The notes beneath the pieces were generated by a model, which saw only the letters and a program-made list of their open reading frames with translations, did no database searches and was not told the origin of the DNA. Position numbers and translations under genes: made by a program. A stretch of 44,692 nucleotides of DNA from Cytophagaceae bacterium. GTDB taxonomy: Bacteria > Bacteroidota > Bacteroidia > Cytophagales > Flexibacteraceae. The stretch spans positions 1 through 44,692 of the forward strand of contig JAIXQU010000110.1 of NCBI GenBank assembly GCA_027485575.1. Reading direction: 5' to 3'. Of the stretch, positions 1 to 8,563 are shown one piece after another. Every line of letters starts with the position of its first letter. Within the stretch, counting starts at the first letter, position 1.

Positions 1-216
1 ACCTTCAAAGGCATTTGGTCTGGTTCTGGGCTTCCAAATCCCGGCTCTGAAAGCTTTTACCCTTGGGTTTTTTGCAAGTTCTCTGGCAGTTTCAAGAACT
101 TGTTCCTCCGTTTCAGCACTGCAGGGCCCTGCTATTAAAAATGGCTCTTCAAGTTGATTAAAATTTACGACCTGAGGGGTTGAAGTAGCTACGTGCATAA
201 ATTTCGTATTAGTCAT
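1..216 (-). CDS. DAHP synthase (3-deoxy-7-phosphoheptulonate synthase), N-terminal part, cut by window edge
   Basis: Reading the minus strand from an ATG at 216 gives 72 codons that run off the left edge. The peptide contains AGPCSAE (residues 29-35) and FRAGIWKPRTRP (56-67), the phosphoenolpyruvate/phosphate-binding signatures of the AroG-like class I-beta DAHP synthases, which condense PEP and erythrose-4-phosphate as the first step of the shikimate pathway. In Bacteroidota this domain is normally fused to a C-terminal chorismate mutase; that part lies outside the window, so the fusion is only an inference. The gene is divergent from the Ppx/GppA gene at 460. I see no leader peptide or attenuator in the 243-base divergent spacer. 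Confidence 0.9.
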   Translation of the reverse strand, partial: MTNTKFMHVATSTPQVVNFNQLEEPFLIAGPCSAETEEQVLETARELAKNPRVKAFRAGIWKPRTRPNAFEG

Positions 217-459
217 ACAGAAAACGAAGATAAAACTGAAATTTTAATTATCTATTAAATTGATAGGAAATAGAAATTCCAAAAAGAAATATAATCCAAA
301 TATGCTTAATTAGAAAAAGGCCATTAATGTTTTAACCTTATTTTGGCGAAATGCTTAAATCCAAAATAGGGCCAAAAATTCAGGCAAAAAAGAAATCATT
401 GAAAAAACGGGTTTTTATAAGCCTTTTCTTTCATTTCTTTGCAACCTCTAAATGCATAA

Positions 460-1368
460 ATGAGAGTTGCAGCAATAGACATTGGATCAAATGCCATCCG
501 GCTTCAGGTTTCAAGTATAATCCGTTATAACGAACGTGATACCATAAAAAACCTGGAATATGTCCGATTTCCCTTGCGTTTGGGCCAGGATGTTTTTAGC
601 CAGGGAAGGATTCTTAAAGCCACCGAAGAGAAATTTATAAAATTGATGAAGGCATATAAAATGCTTTTAGACTTATATGAAGTTTCTGCCTACCGGGTAT
701 GCGCCACTTCAGCTTTCAGGGAATCGGCAAATGGTGCGCAAATTGCAGCCCGGGTTTTTGAAGAATGCGGTATGACTCTTGAAATCATTTCCGGTGATGA
801 AGAAGCCAATCTGGTGAATAAAGCAATTTTTAAGTTTCTGGACGATAAATCATACCTGCACATTGATGTTGGTGGTGGAAGTACCGAGCTTAATCTTTAT
901 TTCAACAGACAGAAAATTGCTTCGGAATCATTTCAACTTGGTTCAGTAAGAAACATGTCGCTCGATTCATTTCCTGAAGCCTGGGTTAAACTGGAGGAAT
1001 GGATAAAGGAAAATGTTTTGAAATCTTATTATCCTGTCATTGCCATTGGAACGGGAGGAAATATCAATAAACTTTTCGAGCTTTCAGTAACAAAAAACAA
1101 AAAAGCAAAATCGATAAATCTGGCAGAATTAAGTGCTGTCCACTTTCTGATTTCCAGGATGAGTATTGACGAAAGAATTCATCAATTGATGCTCAATCCT
1201 GACAGGGCAGATGTAATTGTACCTGCGTCAGAAATATACCTGCATGTAATGCAAAAAGCAAAAGCAAAAAAAATAGTTGTTCCTGACCTGGGATTAAAAG
1301 ATGGAATTATTGAATCTCAATATGAAAAGGTTAAGGACCAGATTCCACACATTTTATCACCAAATTAA
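460..1368 (+). CDS. Ppx/GppA family phosphatase (exopolyphosphatase-like)
   Basis: 302 residues with the ASKHA-fold signatures of the Ppx/GppA family: phosphate-1 loop AAIDIGSNAIRL (residues 4-15), a second loop HIDVGGGSTEL near 133-143 and AIGTGGNI near 195-202. Family members hydrolyse terminal phosphate from polyphosphate or convert pppGpp to ppGpp. The length matches the short two-domain form; the C-terminal HD domain of the E. coli enzymes is absent, as is usual in Bacteroidota. ATG at 460 is the natural start. The thiolase gene follows 8 bases after the stop, so the two are probably co-transcribed. Which substrate is used cannot be told from sequence. Confidence 0.93.
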   Translation: MRVAAIDIGSNAIRLQVSSIIRYNERDTIKNLEYVRFPLRLGQDVFSQGRILKATEEKFIKLMKAYKMLLDLYEVSAYRVCATSAFRESANGAQIAARVFEECGMTLEIISGDEEANLVNKAIFKFLDDKSYLHIDVGGGSTELNLYFNRQKIASESFQLGSVRNMSLDSFPEAWVKLEEWIKENVLKSYYPVIAIGTGGNINKLFELSVTKNKKAKSINLAELSAVHFLISRMSIDERIHQLMLNPDRADVIVPASEIYLHVMQKAKAKKIVVPDLGLKDGIIESQYEKVKDQIPHILSPN

Positions 1369-1376
1369 TTATCAAA

Positions 1377-2564
1377 ATGAGTAATTTTAAGACAGTTTAT
1401 ATTGTTTCGGCAGTAAGGACACCCATTGGAAGTTTTGGAGGCGTTCTTTCTTCATTTTCAGCCATCCAACTTGGAAGTGCAGCCATGAAAGGTGCTTTGG
1501 AAAAAGCAGGTATTAATGGAGAAGAAGTAAACGAAGTATTTTTTGGCAATGTTGTTTCGTCCAATCTTGGACAGGCTCCAGCCAGACAAGCAGCTTTATC
1601 AGCAGGAATTCCGGATTCAGTTCCATGCACTACTGTGAACAAAGTTTGTGCTTCAGGGACAAAAGCCACCATGTTTGGTGCGCAATCCATTATGTTAGGC
1701 CAGGCAGATATTGTAGTAACAGGTGGAATGGAAAGTATGAGCAATATCCCCTACTATATTCCCAAAGCCAGGTTTGGCTATAAATATGGCAATGGTGAAT
1801 TGGTGGATGGTTTGGATAAAGACGGCCTTCAGGACGTATACCAAAGAAAGGCAATGGGCGTTTTTGCTGATGCCACGGCAGCAAAATACGGAATTACCAG
1901 AGAAGCACAGGACGCATTTGCAGTTAATTCTTATAAAAAATCTGCAGCGGCTACTTCAGCTGGTCTTTTCAAAAACGAAATCATCCCAATTGCAATTCCA
2001 CAAAAGAAAGGAGATCCGATTTTGTTAATGGAAGATGAGGAATTTAAAAACGTAATGTTTGATAAAATTCCTGGTTTAAGGCCAGCTTTCACACCCGATG
2101 GAACAGTGACAGCAGCCAACGCTTCAACCATTAATGATGGAGCCGCAGCCCTTGTTCTTGCAAGTGAGGAGGCCGTTAAAAGATTAAATCTTAAACCGAT
2201 AGCAAGGATAGTTTCTTTTTCAGATGGAGAGCAGGCACCAGAATGGTTTACCACCGCACCCACAATTTCTGTACCCAAAGCAATTCAATTGGCGGGCCTT
2301 ACAATAGACCAAATTGATTGTTTTGAAGTAAATGAAGCATTTTCAGTCGTGCCCTTGGCATTTGAAAAAATACTTAATGTTGATGATGAAAAAGTCAATT
2401 TGCACGGAGGAGCAGTATCTTTAGGCCACCCGTTGGGCGCTTCGGGAGCCAGAATTATTACTACGCTCTGCCATGTATTGCAGGCAAAAGGAGGCCGTTA
2501 TGGGGCCGTTGGGATTTGTAATGGAGGTGGGGGTTCCTCAGCCATGGTTATAGAAAAACTTTAG
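1377..2564 (+). CDS. Acetyl-CoA C-acyltransferase (thiolase)
   Basis: 395 residues, full length for a class II thiolase. The catalytic residues are all visible: nucleophile Cys91 in VNKVCASGTKA, His351 in LGHPLGASGARI and Cys381 in GICNGGGGSSA. It either condenses two acetyl-CoA to acetoacetyl-CoA or cleaves 3-ketoacyl-CoA in beta-oxidation. VNKVCASG and the 395-residue length resemble biosynthetic acetoacetyl-CoA thiolases (AtoB/PhaA-like) more than FadA, but I cannot settle the chain-length preference. It sits between a polyphosphatase 8 bases upstream and a hydrolase 4 bases downstream, with no 3-hydroxyacyl-CoA dehydrogenase or acyl-CoA dehydrogenase next to it. Confidence 0.95.
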   Translation: MSNFKTVYIVSAVRTPIGSFGGVLSSFSAIQLGSAAMKGALEKAGINGEEVNEVFFGNVVSSNLGQAPARQAALSAGIPDSVPCTTVNKVCASGTKATMFGAQSIMLGQADIVVTGGMESMSNIPYYIPKARFGYKYGNGELVDGLDKDGLQDVYQRKAMGVFADATAAKYGITREAQDAFAVNSYKKSAAATSAGLFKNEIIPIAIPQKKGDPILLMEDEEFKNVMFDKIPGLRPAFTPDGTVTAANASTINDGAAALVLASEEAVKRLNLKPIARIVSFSDGEQAPEWFTTAPTISVPKAIQLAGLTIDQIDCFEVNEAFSVVPLAFEKILNVDDEKVNLHGGAVSLGHPLGASGARIITTLCHVLQAKGGRYGAVGICNGGGGSSAMVIEKL

Positions 2565-2568
2565 ACTT

Positions 2569-3387
2569 ATGCAGAGTGCCCCATGGAAAACGGGACTTAT
2601 AAGTCATAATTTATGTCAATTAGAATATAAATTTAAGAGCCATCCGGGTAAATCCTGGGTGGTTTTTTTGCATGGATTTGCACAAAATTACGAGGCATTT
2701 GATGAAGTCTATTCTGCCTTGGAATCCAATTTTTCATTTTTGAGTCTCCACATATTTTTTCATGGTGAAAGTGATATAGATTCTGATAAACCATTGGAAT
2801 CTGAAGATTGGAAAATTTTGATTGAAAGACTTTTTCAGACACTTCAAATTGAAAAGGCGCACTGGATGGGTTTCAGCATGGGTGGAAAATTTGCTTTATC
2901 ATCCCTTGAAAAAATGCCTGAATTGTTTTCTGAATTGACTTTGCTGGCTCCGGATGGAATAGTGATGAACCCTTGGTATAGGTTTGCTACCCAAAGCCTA
3001 CCTGGTCGGTTTTGTCTTTGGGTTTTTCTTAAATATATGCCTTTCGTAAGATTTCTGGTTTTGGTTTTTAGCAAAGCCGGAATCATCAAATCGTCGTTGG
3101 GCAGATTTACCGAAAGTCAACTTTCAACTCCTGAGAAAAGAGAATTGGTTTTAAATGTTTGGATTAGGTTTAGAAAAATCTGGCCTGCAGAGAAAAAATG
3201 GCGAAAAAATGCAAAAACCAATAATATCCCTATCGGCATCATACTTGGAAAATATGATTCAATAATTTCGGTAAAAAAATTTAAAGCCAAACGAAAAGAA
3301 CTTTCAGAAGTTCACTGGGTTGAGCTGAATGCAGGCCACAGCAACCTCATTGAGAGATTTGCTAAAACTCTGGTAGCAAATTTGTAA
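2569..3387 (+). CDS. Alpha/beta hydrolase of unknown substrate
   Basis: 272 residues. The oxyanion segment VVFLHGFAQN (31-40), the nucleophile elbow GFSMGGK with Ser103, and a late AGHSNLIERF segment with the probable catalytic His give a complete alpha/beta-hydrolase triad pattern. No signal peptide, so probably cytoplasmic. The start ATG lies 4 bases after the thiolase stop, so it is the last gene of a three-gene plus-strand run that ends at the terminator near 3422-3447. Substrate unknown; the thiolase linkage might suggest an acyl-ester or thioester but that is only an inference. Confidence 0.85.
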   Translation: MQSAPWKTGLISHNLCQLEYKFKSHPGKSWVVFLHGFAQNYEAFDEVYSALESNFSFLSLHIFFHGESDIDSDKPLESEDWKILIERLFQTLQIEKAHWMGFSMGGKFALSSLEKMPELFSELTLLAPDGIVMNPWYRFATQSLPGRFCLWVFLKYMPFVRFLVLVFSKAGIIKSSLGRFTESQLSTPEKRELVLNVWIRFRKIWPAEKKWRKNAKTNNIPIGIILGKYDSIISVKKFKAKRKELSEVHWVELNAGHSNLIERFAKTLVANL

Positions 3388-3421
3388 AGCCAGATTTTGA
3401 TTTTTTCCTGATAAACAAAAA

Positions 3422-3447
3422 AAAACCCTCATTAAACTGAGGGTTTT
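3422..3447. terminator. Bidirectional intrinsic terminator
   Basis: AAAACCCTC at 3422-3430 and GAGGGTTTT at 3439-3447 form a perfect 9-bp inverted repeat with an 8-base loop. It lies between two convergent stops (3387 plus, 3453 minus). The minus-strand reading ends in a long U tract (the A run at 3417-3425), the plus-strand reading in a shorter one, so it should serve both genes and be stronger for LemA. Confidence 0.85.
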
Positions 3448-3452
3448 GAATT

Positions 3453-4049
3453 TTAAAAAGTGACTGTCGGTGCTTTTTGTGCGGACTGGTCAGCTTCGAA
3501 ATATCCCTTTTTGGAAAAGTCAAACATCTTGGCAGTCAGATTGGTAGGAAATTTCTGAATGTAGGTGTTATAGTCCTGTACGGCTTCGTTAAATTTCATT
3601 CTTTCTACAGTTATCCTGTTTTCAGTTCCTTCCAGTTGAGATTGCAGTTCAAGAAAATTTTGATTTGCTTTTAAGTTTGGATAGTTTTCTGAAACCACCA
3701 TTAAACGACCAAGTGCAGAACTTAAGCCTTGTTGGGCTTGTTGAAACTGGGCGATTTTTTCCGGACTTAAGTCGTCCGCTTTTATTGTAACCTGGGTAGC
3801 CTTTGCCCTTGCCTCCATCACATCTGTAAGCGTTTTTTGCTCAAAATTTGCGGCACCTTTTACGGTATTTACAAGGTTTGGAATCAGGTCGGACCTGCGC
3901 TGGTACACATTTTGAACCTGGCTCCAGGCACCGGTAACTGCCTCCTGTTTGGATACAATGTCATTATAGCCACATGAAGACATGGATCCGGCAAGACCAA
4001 CGATAATTAATAATGTAAAAGCCCGATTGAAAAATTTACTTAGAGTCAT
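3453..4049 (-). CDS. LemA family lipoprotein
   Basis: The frame is open from 4088, but the ATG at 4049 starts MTLSKFFNRAFTLLIIVGLAG, a proper signal sequence ending in a lipobox-like AGSMSSC, so I take it as the start (198 residues). The mature part has the LemA pattern: WSQVQNVYQRRSDLIPNLV, then a long alpha-helical region, and FNEAVQDYNTYIQKFPTN near the end. LemA proteins are membrane-attached with an extracytoplasmic helical bundle; their molecular role is not established. Many LemA genes sit beside a TPM-domain (YgcG) gene; here there is none, so it is an isolated copy. Confidence 0.93.
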   Translation of the reverse strand: MTLSKFFNRAFTLLIIVGLAGSMSSCGYNDIVSKQEAVTGAWSQVQNVYQRRSDLIPNLVNTVKGAANFEQKTLTDVMEARAKATQVTIKADDLSPEKIAQFQQAQQGLSSALGRLMVVSENYPNLKANQNFLELQSQLEGTENRITVERMKFNEAVQDYNTYIQKFPTNLTAKMFDFSKKGYFEADQSAQKAPTVTF

Positions 4050-4069
4050 TTGAATTAGAATCAATATGT

Positions 4070-5455
4070 TTGAAATCAGATGTACCAAAACGGTGCCAAA
4101 CCCTTAGGCTGAGCAAAAATTTGGATAAGTGGCAAATAAACAACAAAATCAACGTCAATTTTACAGTTGATCGTATTGTCTTTGTTTTTTCCTGGATAAT
4201 ATGGGTGGCAATTGGCTACCATCTTTCCCAATTTGGATTTGGAGAAGATACCGATGCATGGCTCATGTCCCAAACTGCCCAAAAGCTGGCCAATGGAGAA
4301 AACTATGATCCCGCAAGGTCTTTGGGAAATCCCTTGTACGAGTACCTCTTGGTTTTGCTTCAACCCGGACAAAATTGGTTTTACAGCAACCTGTTAAGTC
4401 TTTGCCTGGGTTCCTTATTTCTATTTCGATTGTCAGTGTATTTTACTGTTTTGATAGAAAAACAGGTCCTGGCATTGAGACTTTGCCTGATGGCATTGCC
4501 AATCTTTAATGAAGCTGCCAGTTCATCCATGGAATTTATGGTTGCCTGGCTACTTTTTGCTGAAATATGGGTGGCAACAAAACAAGAGAAACATGGGAAA
4601 CTTTGGATTCTGTCATTTCTACTGGTTTTTATTCGGCCAGAGTTTTTTCCTGTTCTGATGATTGGATTATTTTATTCAAAAAAGCTAAATTCAAAATCTC
4701 TTTTTCCTGCAGTACTTCTATTCACTTCCATTTCAATATTTGCCTACAGGTCTATGGGAAAAAACCCAGCCCCATTTACAAATTGGGTGGAGTTGATTCA
4801 GTTTTATGGCGGCAGGATGCTGTTTTTAGCCAGACAAGCCGAATTCTTATTGCCATTCTATATTTTTCTGATTTTGGGATGCGGTATTTACATAAGGCAA
4901 AAATCGGGATCATATCTGTTTGTTATTCCTGTTTTGGCCTTGTTTATCATTTTTCCATTTGAATGGGCTTATGGCTTTTTTCCAATTCTTTTTGGCCTGG
5001 CATATTGGATTTCTACCATAAAAACTGCGGCTGTATTCAGTATTCCTTTGTCGGCTTTAGCGGTTTCTTGTTTGCATTTTTCAGGCACAATTGTCATAAA
5101 AAGGCCAAATCACATCGAACACAGAATTGAAATGACCAGACTTTACCATTTGGCCCAGGTTGCAAATTTTGAAACACCAACCTTATTGTTATTTGGTGCA
5201 ACCTATTTTCCAACCAATTCTAAAAATTGGGAGAAAAGCATGAATAATCGATTGTTTCGCCGGAAAGGAACAAACTTTTTTGTTGGCGAAAGATTAAAAG
5301 AAACAGAACTGGATTCTATTAAAGATGCTGGCTTTCAACTCATTGGAATAAAAGAAGAAAAAGGAAGAATCTCAGAATTTAACAATAAAATTCACTGGAT
5401 TCACAAAAATGAAATTGAGAAAATCTTAACGCAATCTCCATCCGCATTATTTTAA
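4070..5455 (+). CDS. Polytopic membrane protein, GT-C glycosyltransferase-like
   Basis: 461 codons with about nine to ten hydrophobic segments (for example residues 35-53, 98-120, 175-197, 205-222, 255-275 and 280-318). After the first segment comes GFGEDTDAWLMSQTAQKLA; an acidic pair just outside TM1 is where GT-C lipid-phosphosugar transferases keep their catalytic Asp/Glu. The C-terminal ~120 residues are soluble. I know of no named family for it. Start is uncertain: there is no in-frame ATG before residue ~66, so it must begin at TTG 4070, TTG 4121 or another non-ATG codon. Its 5' end abuts the LemA gene divergently, with only 20 bases between the proposed starts. Confidence 0.7.
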   Translation: MKSDVPKRCQTLRLSKNLDKWQINNKINVNFTVDRIVFVFSWIIWVAIGYHLSQFGFGEDTDAWLMSQTAQKLANGENYDPARSLGNPLYEYLLVLLQPGQNWFYSNLLSLCLGSLFLFRLSVYFTVLIEKQVLALRLCLMALPIFNEAASSSMEFMVAWLLFAEIWVATKQEKHGKLWILSFLLVFIRPEFFPVLMIGLFYSKKLNSKSLFPAVLLFTSISIFAYRSMGKNPAPFTNWVELIQFYGGRMLFLARQAEFLLPFYIFLILGCGIYIRQKSGSYLFVIPVLALFIIFPFEWAYGFFPILFGLAYWISTIKTAAVFSIPLSALAVSCLHFSGTIVIKRPNHIEHRIEMTRLYHLAQVANFETPTLLLFGATYFPTNSKNWEKSMNNRLFRRKGTNFFVGERLKETELDSIKDAGFQLIGIKEEKGRISEFNNKIHWIHKNEIEKILTQSPSALF

Positions 5456-5458
5456 CGA

Positions 5459-5626
5459 AGAATAGTAATTAGGAATTCCCTGTCTGCCGACAGGCAGGTA
5501 TTCCGATGCTAAACTGCTTCAAATCAGAAACTTCGTCACCTTTTCTTCTGTAGGCGTAGCGCTGCACGAATTTCGAAAAAAAGGTTCTGATTTTTTGCCT
5601 TTTAGCCTCTCATAACCAAGTCCTAA
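5459..5626 (+). repeat. Interspersed repeat, copy A (with hairpin)
   Basis: This spacer segment matches the reverse complement of 35480-35676 (copy C) and, more loosely, 27742-27921 (copy B). Shared blocks with C include the 20-nt hairpin core CCTGTCTGCCGACAGGCAGG (5479-5498), CTAAACTGCTTCAAAT, ACGAATTTCGAA and AGCCTCTCATAAC. Compared with C, copy A lacks about 30 bases before AGCCTCTC. Flanking GGAAT/ATTCC (5472-5476 and 5500-5504) extends the hairpin. I see no ORF with coding character. The remainder of the 5456-5776 spacer holds only the presumed leader of valS. Confidence 0.85.
5479..5498. repeat. 20-nt hairpin module within repeat copy A
   Basis: CCTGTCTG (5479-5486), loop CCGA, CAGGCAGG (5491-5498): an 8-bp stem with one G-U pair. 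The same sequence occurs inverted at 35637-35656. It is absent from copy B at the equivalent point. Confidence 0.85.
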
Positions 5627-5776
5627 AAACAATTTGGATTTAATTGAGGGTCAAATCCTGTGATTTCAGGTTGGTAAAATGGGCTGGTGCAACCTTTGAA
5701 ATGGAAATTATAAAGTTGTTTTTTTCCCTCCCTTTATAAAAAGACGTTCTTTTGCAGTCGAGAATTCTAAAATTCT

Positions 5777-8401
5777 ATGCAAAAAGAAATTTCCAAAAAC
5801 TACAATCCAGGTGAAATAGAATCCAAATGGTATCAATATTGGCTGGAAAACAAATATTTTGAATCCAGGCCTAACCCGGAAAAGGAAGCATTTACGATTG
5901 TTATTCCACCACCGAATGTGACCGGGGTCCTTCACATGGGCCACATGCTTAACAATACAGTTCAGGATATTTTGGTTAGAAAAGCCAGAATGGAAGGAAA
6001 AGAGGCACTTTGGGTCCCGGGAACAGATCACGCAAGTATAGCTACTGAGGCAAAAGTAGTTGCACTTTTGAAAGAAAAGGGAATCAACAAACAGGAAATT
6101 GGAAGGGAAAAATTTCTGGAGCATGCCTTTGAATGGAAAGAAAAGTATGGTGGAATCATCCTTGAGCAATTAAAAAAACTTGGGGCCTCATGTGATTGGA
6201 GCAGAACCAGATTCACGATGGAGCCTGATCTTTCCAAAGCTGTCATTGATGTATTCGTGGACCTTTACAACAAGGGTTTGATATACAAAGGCATACGGAT
6301 GGTAAATTGGGATCCGCAAGGCCAAACAGCGCTTTCTGACGAAGAAGTTATTCACAAAGAAGTTCGTTCGAAACTCTATTACGTTAAATATGAATTGGAA
6401 AATGAACAAGGCTATCTGACTGTAGCCACGACCCGCCCGGAAACAATAATGGGTGATACAGCACTTTGCGTACATCCTGAGGATGAGAGATATAAACATT
6501 TAATCGGGCAGAAAGCAAAAGTCCCATTGGTGAATCGCTGGGTGAATATCATTGCCGATGATTACATTGATTTGGAATTTGGAACCGGAGTATTGAAAGT
6601 AACTCCCGCCCATGATATTAATGATTACAACCTCGGTTTAAAACACAAACTCCAGGTGATTGATGTTCTCAATCCAGACGGAACTTTAAGTGAGGCAGCA
6701 GAAATCATGGTGGGTGAAGACAGGTTTATAGCCAGGAAAAAATCTGCCAAAATGCTCCTGGAACTAGGACTTCTGGAAAAAGAGGAGGAAATAACCAACA
6801 GTGTTGGCACCTCAGAAAGAACCGGGGCAGTGATTGAGCCCAGGATTTCTATGCAATGGTTTTTAAAAATGGAATCATTGGCTAAACCTGCATTGGAAGT
6901 AGTTGAAAACGAAACCGTTAAGCTCCATCCTCCCAAATTTAAAGGAATGTATAAAGCCTGGATGGAGAATGTCAGGGATTGGTGCATCAGCAGACAGCTT
7001 TGGTGGGGACAGCAAATTCCAGCCTTTTATATGAAAGATGGAACCATCATTGTTGCCGCCACAAAAAAAGAAGCATTAAAAATAGCACGGGACAAATACC
7101 AGTTGTTTGCTTTGAGTGAACCGGATTTGGTTCAGGATCCGGATGTTCTGGATACCTGGTTTTCAAGCTGGTTGTGGCCAATTTCCGTTTTTGATGGATT
7201 TAAAAATCCTGAAAATGAAGACATTAAATACTACTATCCAACCAACGACCTGATTACTGCACCAGAAATTCTTTTCTTTTGGGTGGCCAGAATGATTATG
7301 GCAGGTCTTGAGTATAGAAATGAAGTACCATTTAAAAATGTATATCTCACCGGAATCGTAAGAGATAAACAAGGTCGGAAAATGAGCAAGTCGCTGGGAA
7401 ATAGTCCGGATCCTTTGGACCTGATAGCAAAATATTCTGCCGATGGTGTCAGAATTGGAATGCTGTTAAGCTCTCCGGCAGGTAACGACCTGCTGTTTGA
7501 TGAAAAACTTGTTGAGCAAGGACGAAATTTTACAAATAAACTTTGGAATGCATTCCGTCTTGTTAAGGGATGGGAATCTGATAATTCACTGGAAATAAGC
7601 GAATTGGATAGGTTAGCCTTGAATTGGTTTCAATCCAAAATGAACCAATCTCTGGCCGAAAGCAATGATTTGTTTTCCAAATTCAGGATTTCTGAGGCGC
7701 TGCATGTGATGTATAAATTGGTTTGGGACGATTTCTGTTCATTCTTTCTGGAGATGATAAAACCTCCATTTGGGTCTCCAATATCCTTAAAAGTCCTTTC
7801 GGCAACCCTCGAACTTTTTGATGAATTGCTCCGGTTTACACATCCTTTCATGCCATTTATTTCTGAAGAAATCTGGCAGGAACTCAAAGAAAGAAAGTCA
7901 GGCGAGTCCATTTGTATTTCCCCTTATCCATCAGGCAAAGATGTTGATACTCAGCTATTGGATCAGATTCAGGTTTTGGTGGATGAAATGCTGATTCCTA
8001 TTCGAAATTATAGAAACAGCAACCAGATTTCGCCAAAAACCCCATTAACCGGATTGACCATATCATCTAAATATAATTGGGCAAAAGCTTATTTTCCAAT
8101 GGTTGAAAAACTAGGAAATGTTGCTGATTACCAATTTTCGGAAACGCTTTCAGGTCAGATTTTTGCAGGAAAAAGATTGGAATGGTCACTACCGAAAGAA
8201 GAAAAAGAAATTTCGGATTCAGACAGACAAAAACTCTTAGAAGAACTGGAATATACCAAAGGCTTTCTTTCTCAGGTAAATCAAAAACTTGAAAATGAAA
8301 GGTTTGTGGCCAATGCTAAACCAGAAATGGTGGAAAAAGAGCGTCAGAAAAAGGCCGATGCTGAGGCGAAAATTGCGTCTTTGGAAAATGTTTTGGGATA
8401 A
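5777..8401 (+). CDS. valS: Valyl-tRNA synthetase
   Basis: 874 residues, normal for bacterial ValRS. Class I signatures are intact: PPPNVTGVLHMGHMLN with the HIGH-type motif HMGH at 53-56, and GRKMSKSLGN with KMSKS at 535-539. The editing (CP1) domain is present, with TTRPETIMGDTA near 217-228 and GTGVLKVTPAHD near 268-279, used to deacylate Thr-tRNAVal. WCISRQLWWGQQIPA is the usual connective peptide. The last ~65 residues form the charged coiled-coil arm typical of ValRS. Attaches valine to tRNAVal in the cytoplasm. Single gene, ATG at 5777; repeat copy A lies directly upstream. Confidence 0.98.
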   Translation: MQKEISKNYNPGEIESKWYQYWLENKYFESRPNPEKEAFTIVIPPPNVTGVLHMGHMLNNTVQDILVRKARMEGKEALWVPGTDHASIATEAKVVALLKEKGINKQEIGREKFLEHAFEWKEKYGGIILEQLKKLGASCDWSRTRFTMEPDLSKAVIDVFVDLYNKGLIYKGIRMVNWDPQGQTALSDEEVIHKEVRSKLYYVKYELENEQGYLTVATTRPETIMGDTALCVHPEDERYKHLIGQKAKVPLVNRWVNIIADDYIDLEFGTGVLKVTPAHDINDYNLGLKHKLQVIDVLNPDGTLSEAAEIMVGEDRFIARKKSAKMLLELGLLEKEEEITNSVGTSERTGAVIEPRISMQWFLKMESLAKPALEVVENETVKLHPPKFKGMYKAWMENVRDWCISRQLWWGQQIPAFYMKDGTIIVAATKKEALKIARDKYQLFALSEPDLVQDPDVLDTWFSSWLWPISVFDGFKNPENEDIKYYYPTNDLITAPEILFFWVARMIMAGLEYRNEVPFKNVYLTGIVRDKQGRKMSKSLGNSPDPLDLIAKYSADGVRIGMLLSSPAGNDLLFDEKLVEQGRNFTNKLWNAFRLVKGWESDNSLEISELDRLALNWFQSKMNQSLAESNDLFSKFRISEALHVMYKLVWDDFCSFFLEMIKPPFGSPISLKVLSATLELFDELLRFTHPFMPFISEEIWQELKERKSGESICISPYPSGKDVDTQLLDQIQVLVDEMLIPIRNYRNSNQISPKTPLTGLTISSKYNWAKAYFPMVEKLGNVADYQFSETLSGQIFAGKRLEWSLPKEEKEISDSDRQKLLEELEYTKGFLSQVNQKLENERFVANAKPEMVEKERQKKADAEAKIASLENVLG

Positions 8402-8563
8402 TCCCCATTCCTGCTGATGGTTTTTTTATTGCTATTTTAACTAAGTCCTATCTTTTCAAATTTGGTTGCTTGGCAAGTAAAAACCTAAGTTGTTGTTTGC
8501 CTTACAAACAATTCCATGTTTCTTGCATCTGAATAAAATTCAAAACGTACAGGCTACTTTTTC

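Noticed and set aside
1397-2278. Two 115-codon minus-strand frames within the thiolase gene
   Set aside because: They are antisense shadows of the thiolase gene, whose catalytic motifs are all intact on the plus strand.
5456-5776. T-box or other tRNA-synthetase leader before valS
   Set aside because: The spacer contains repeat copy A, which also occurs at unrelated loci; I see no T-box sequence, and T-boxes are not expected in this phylum.
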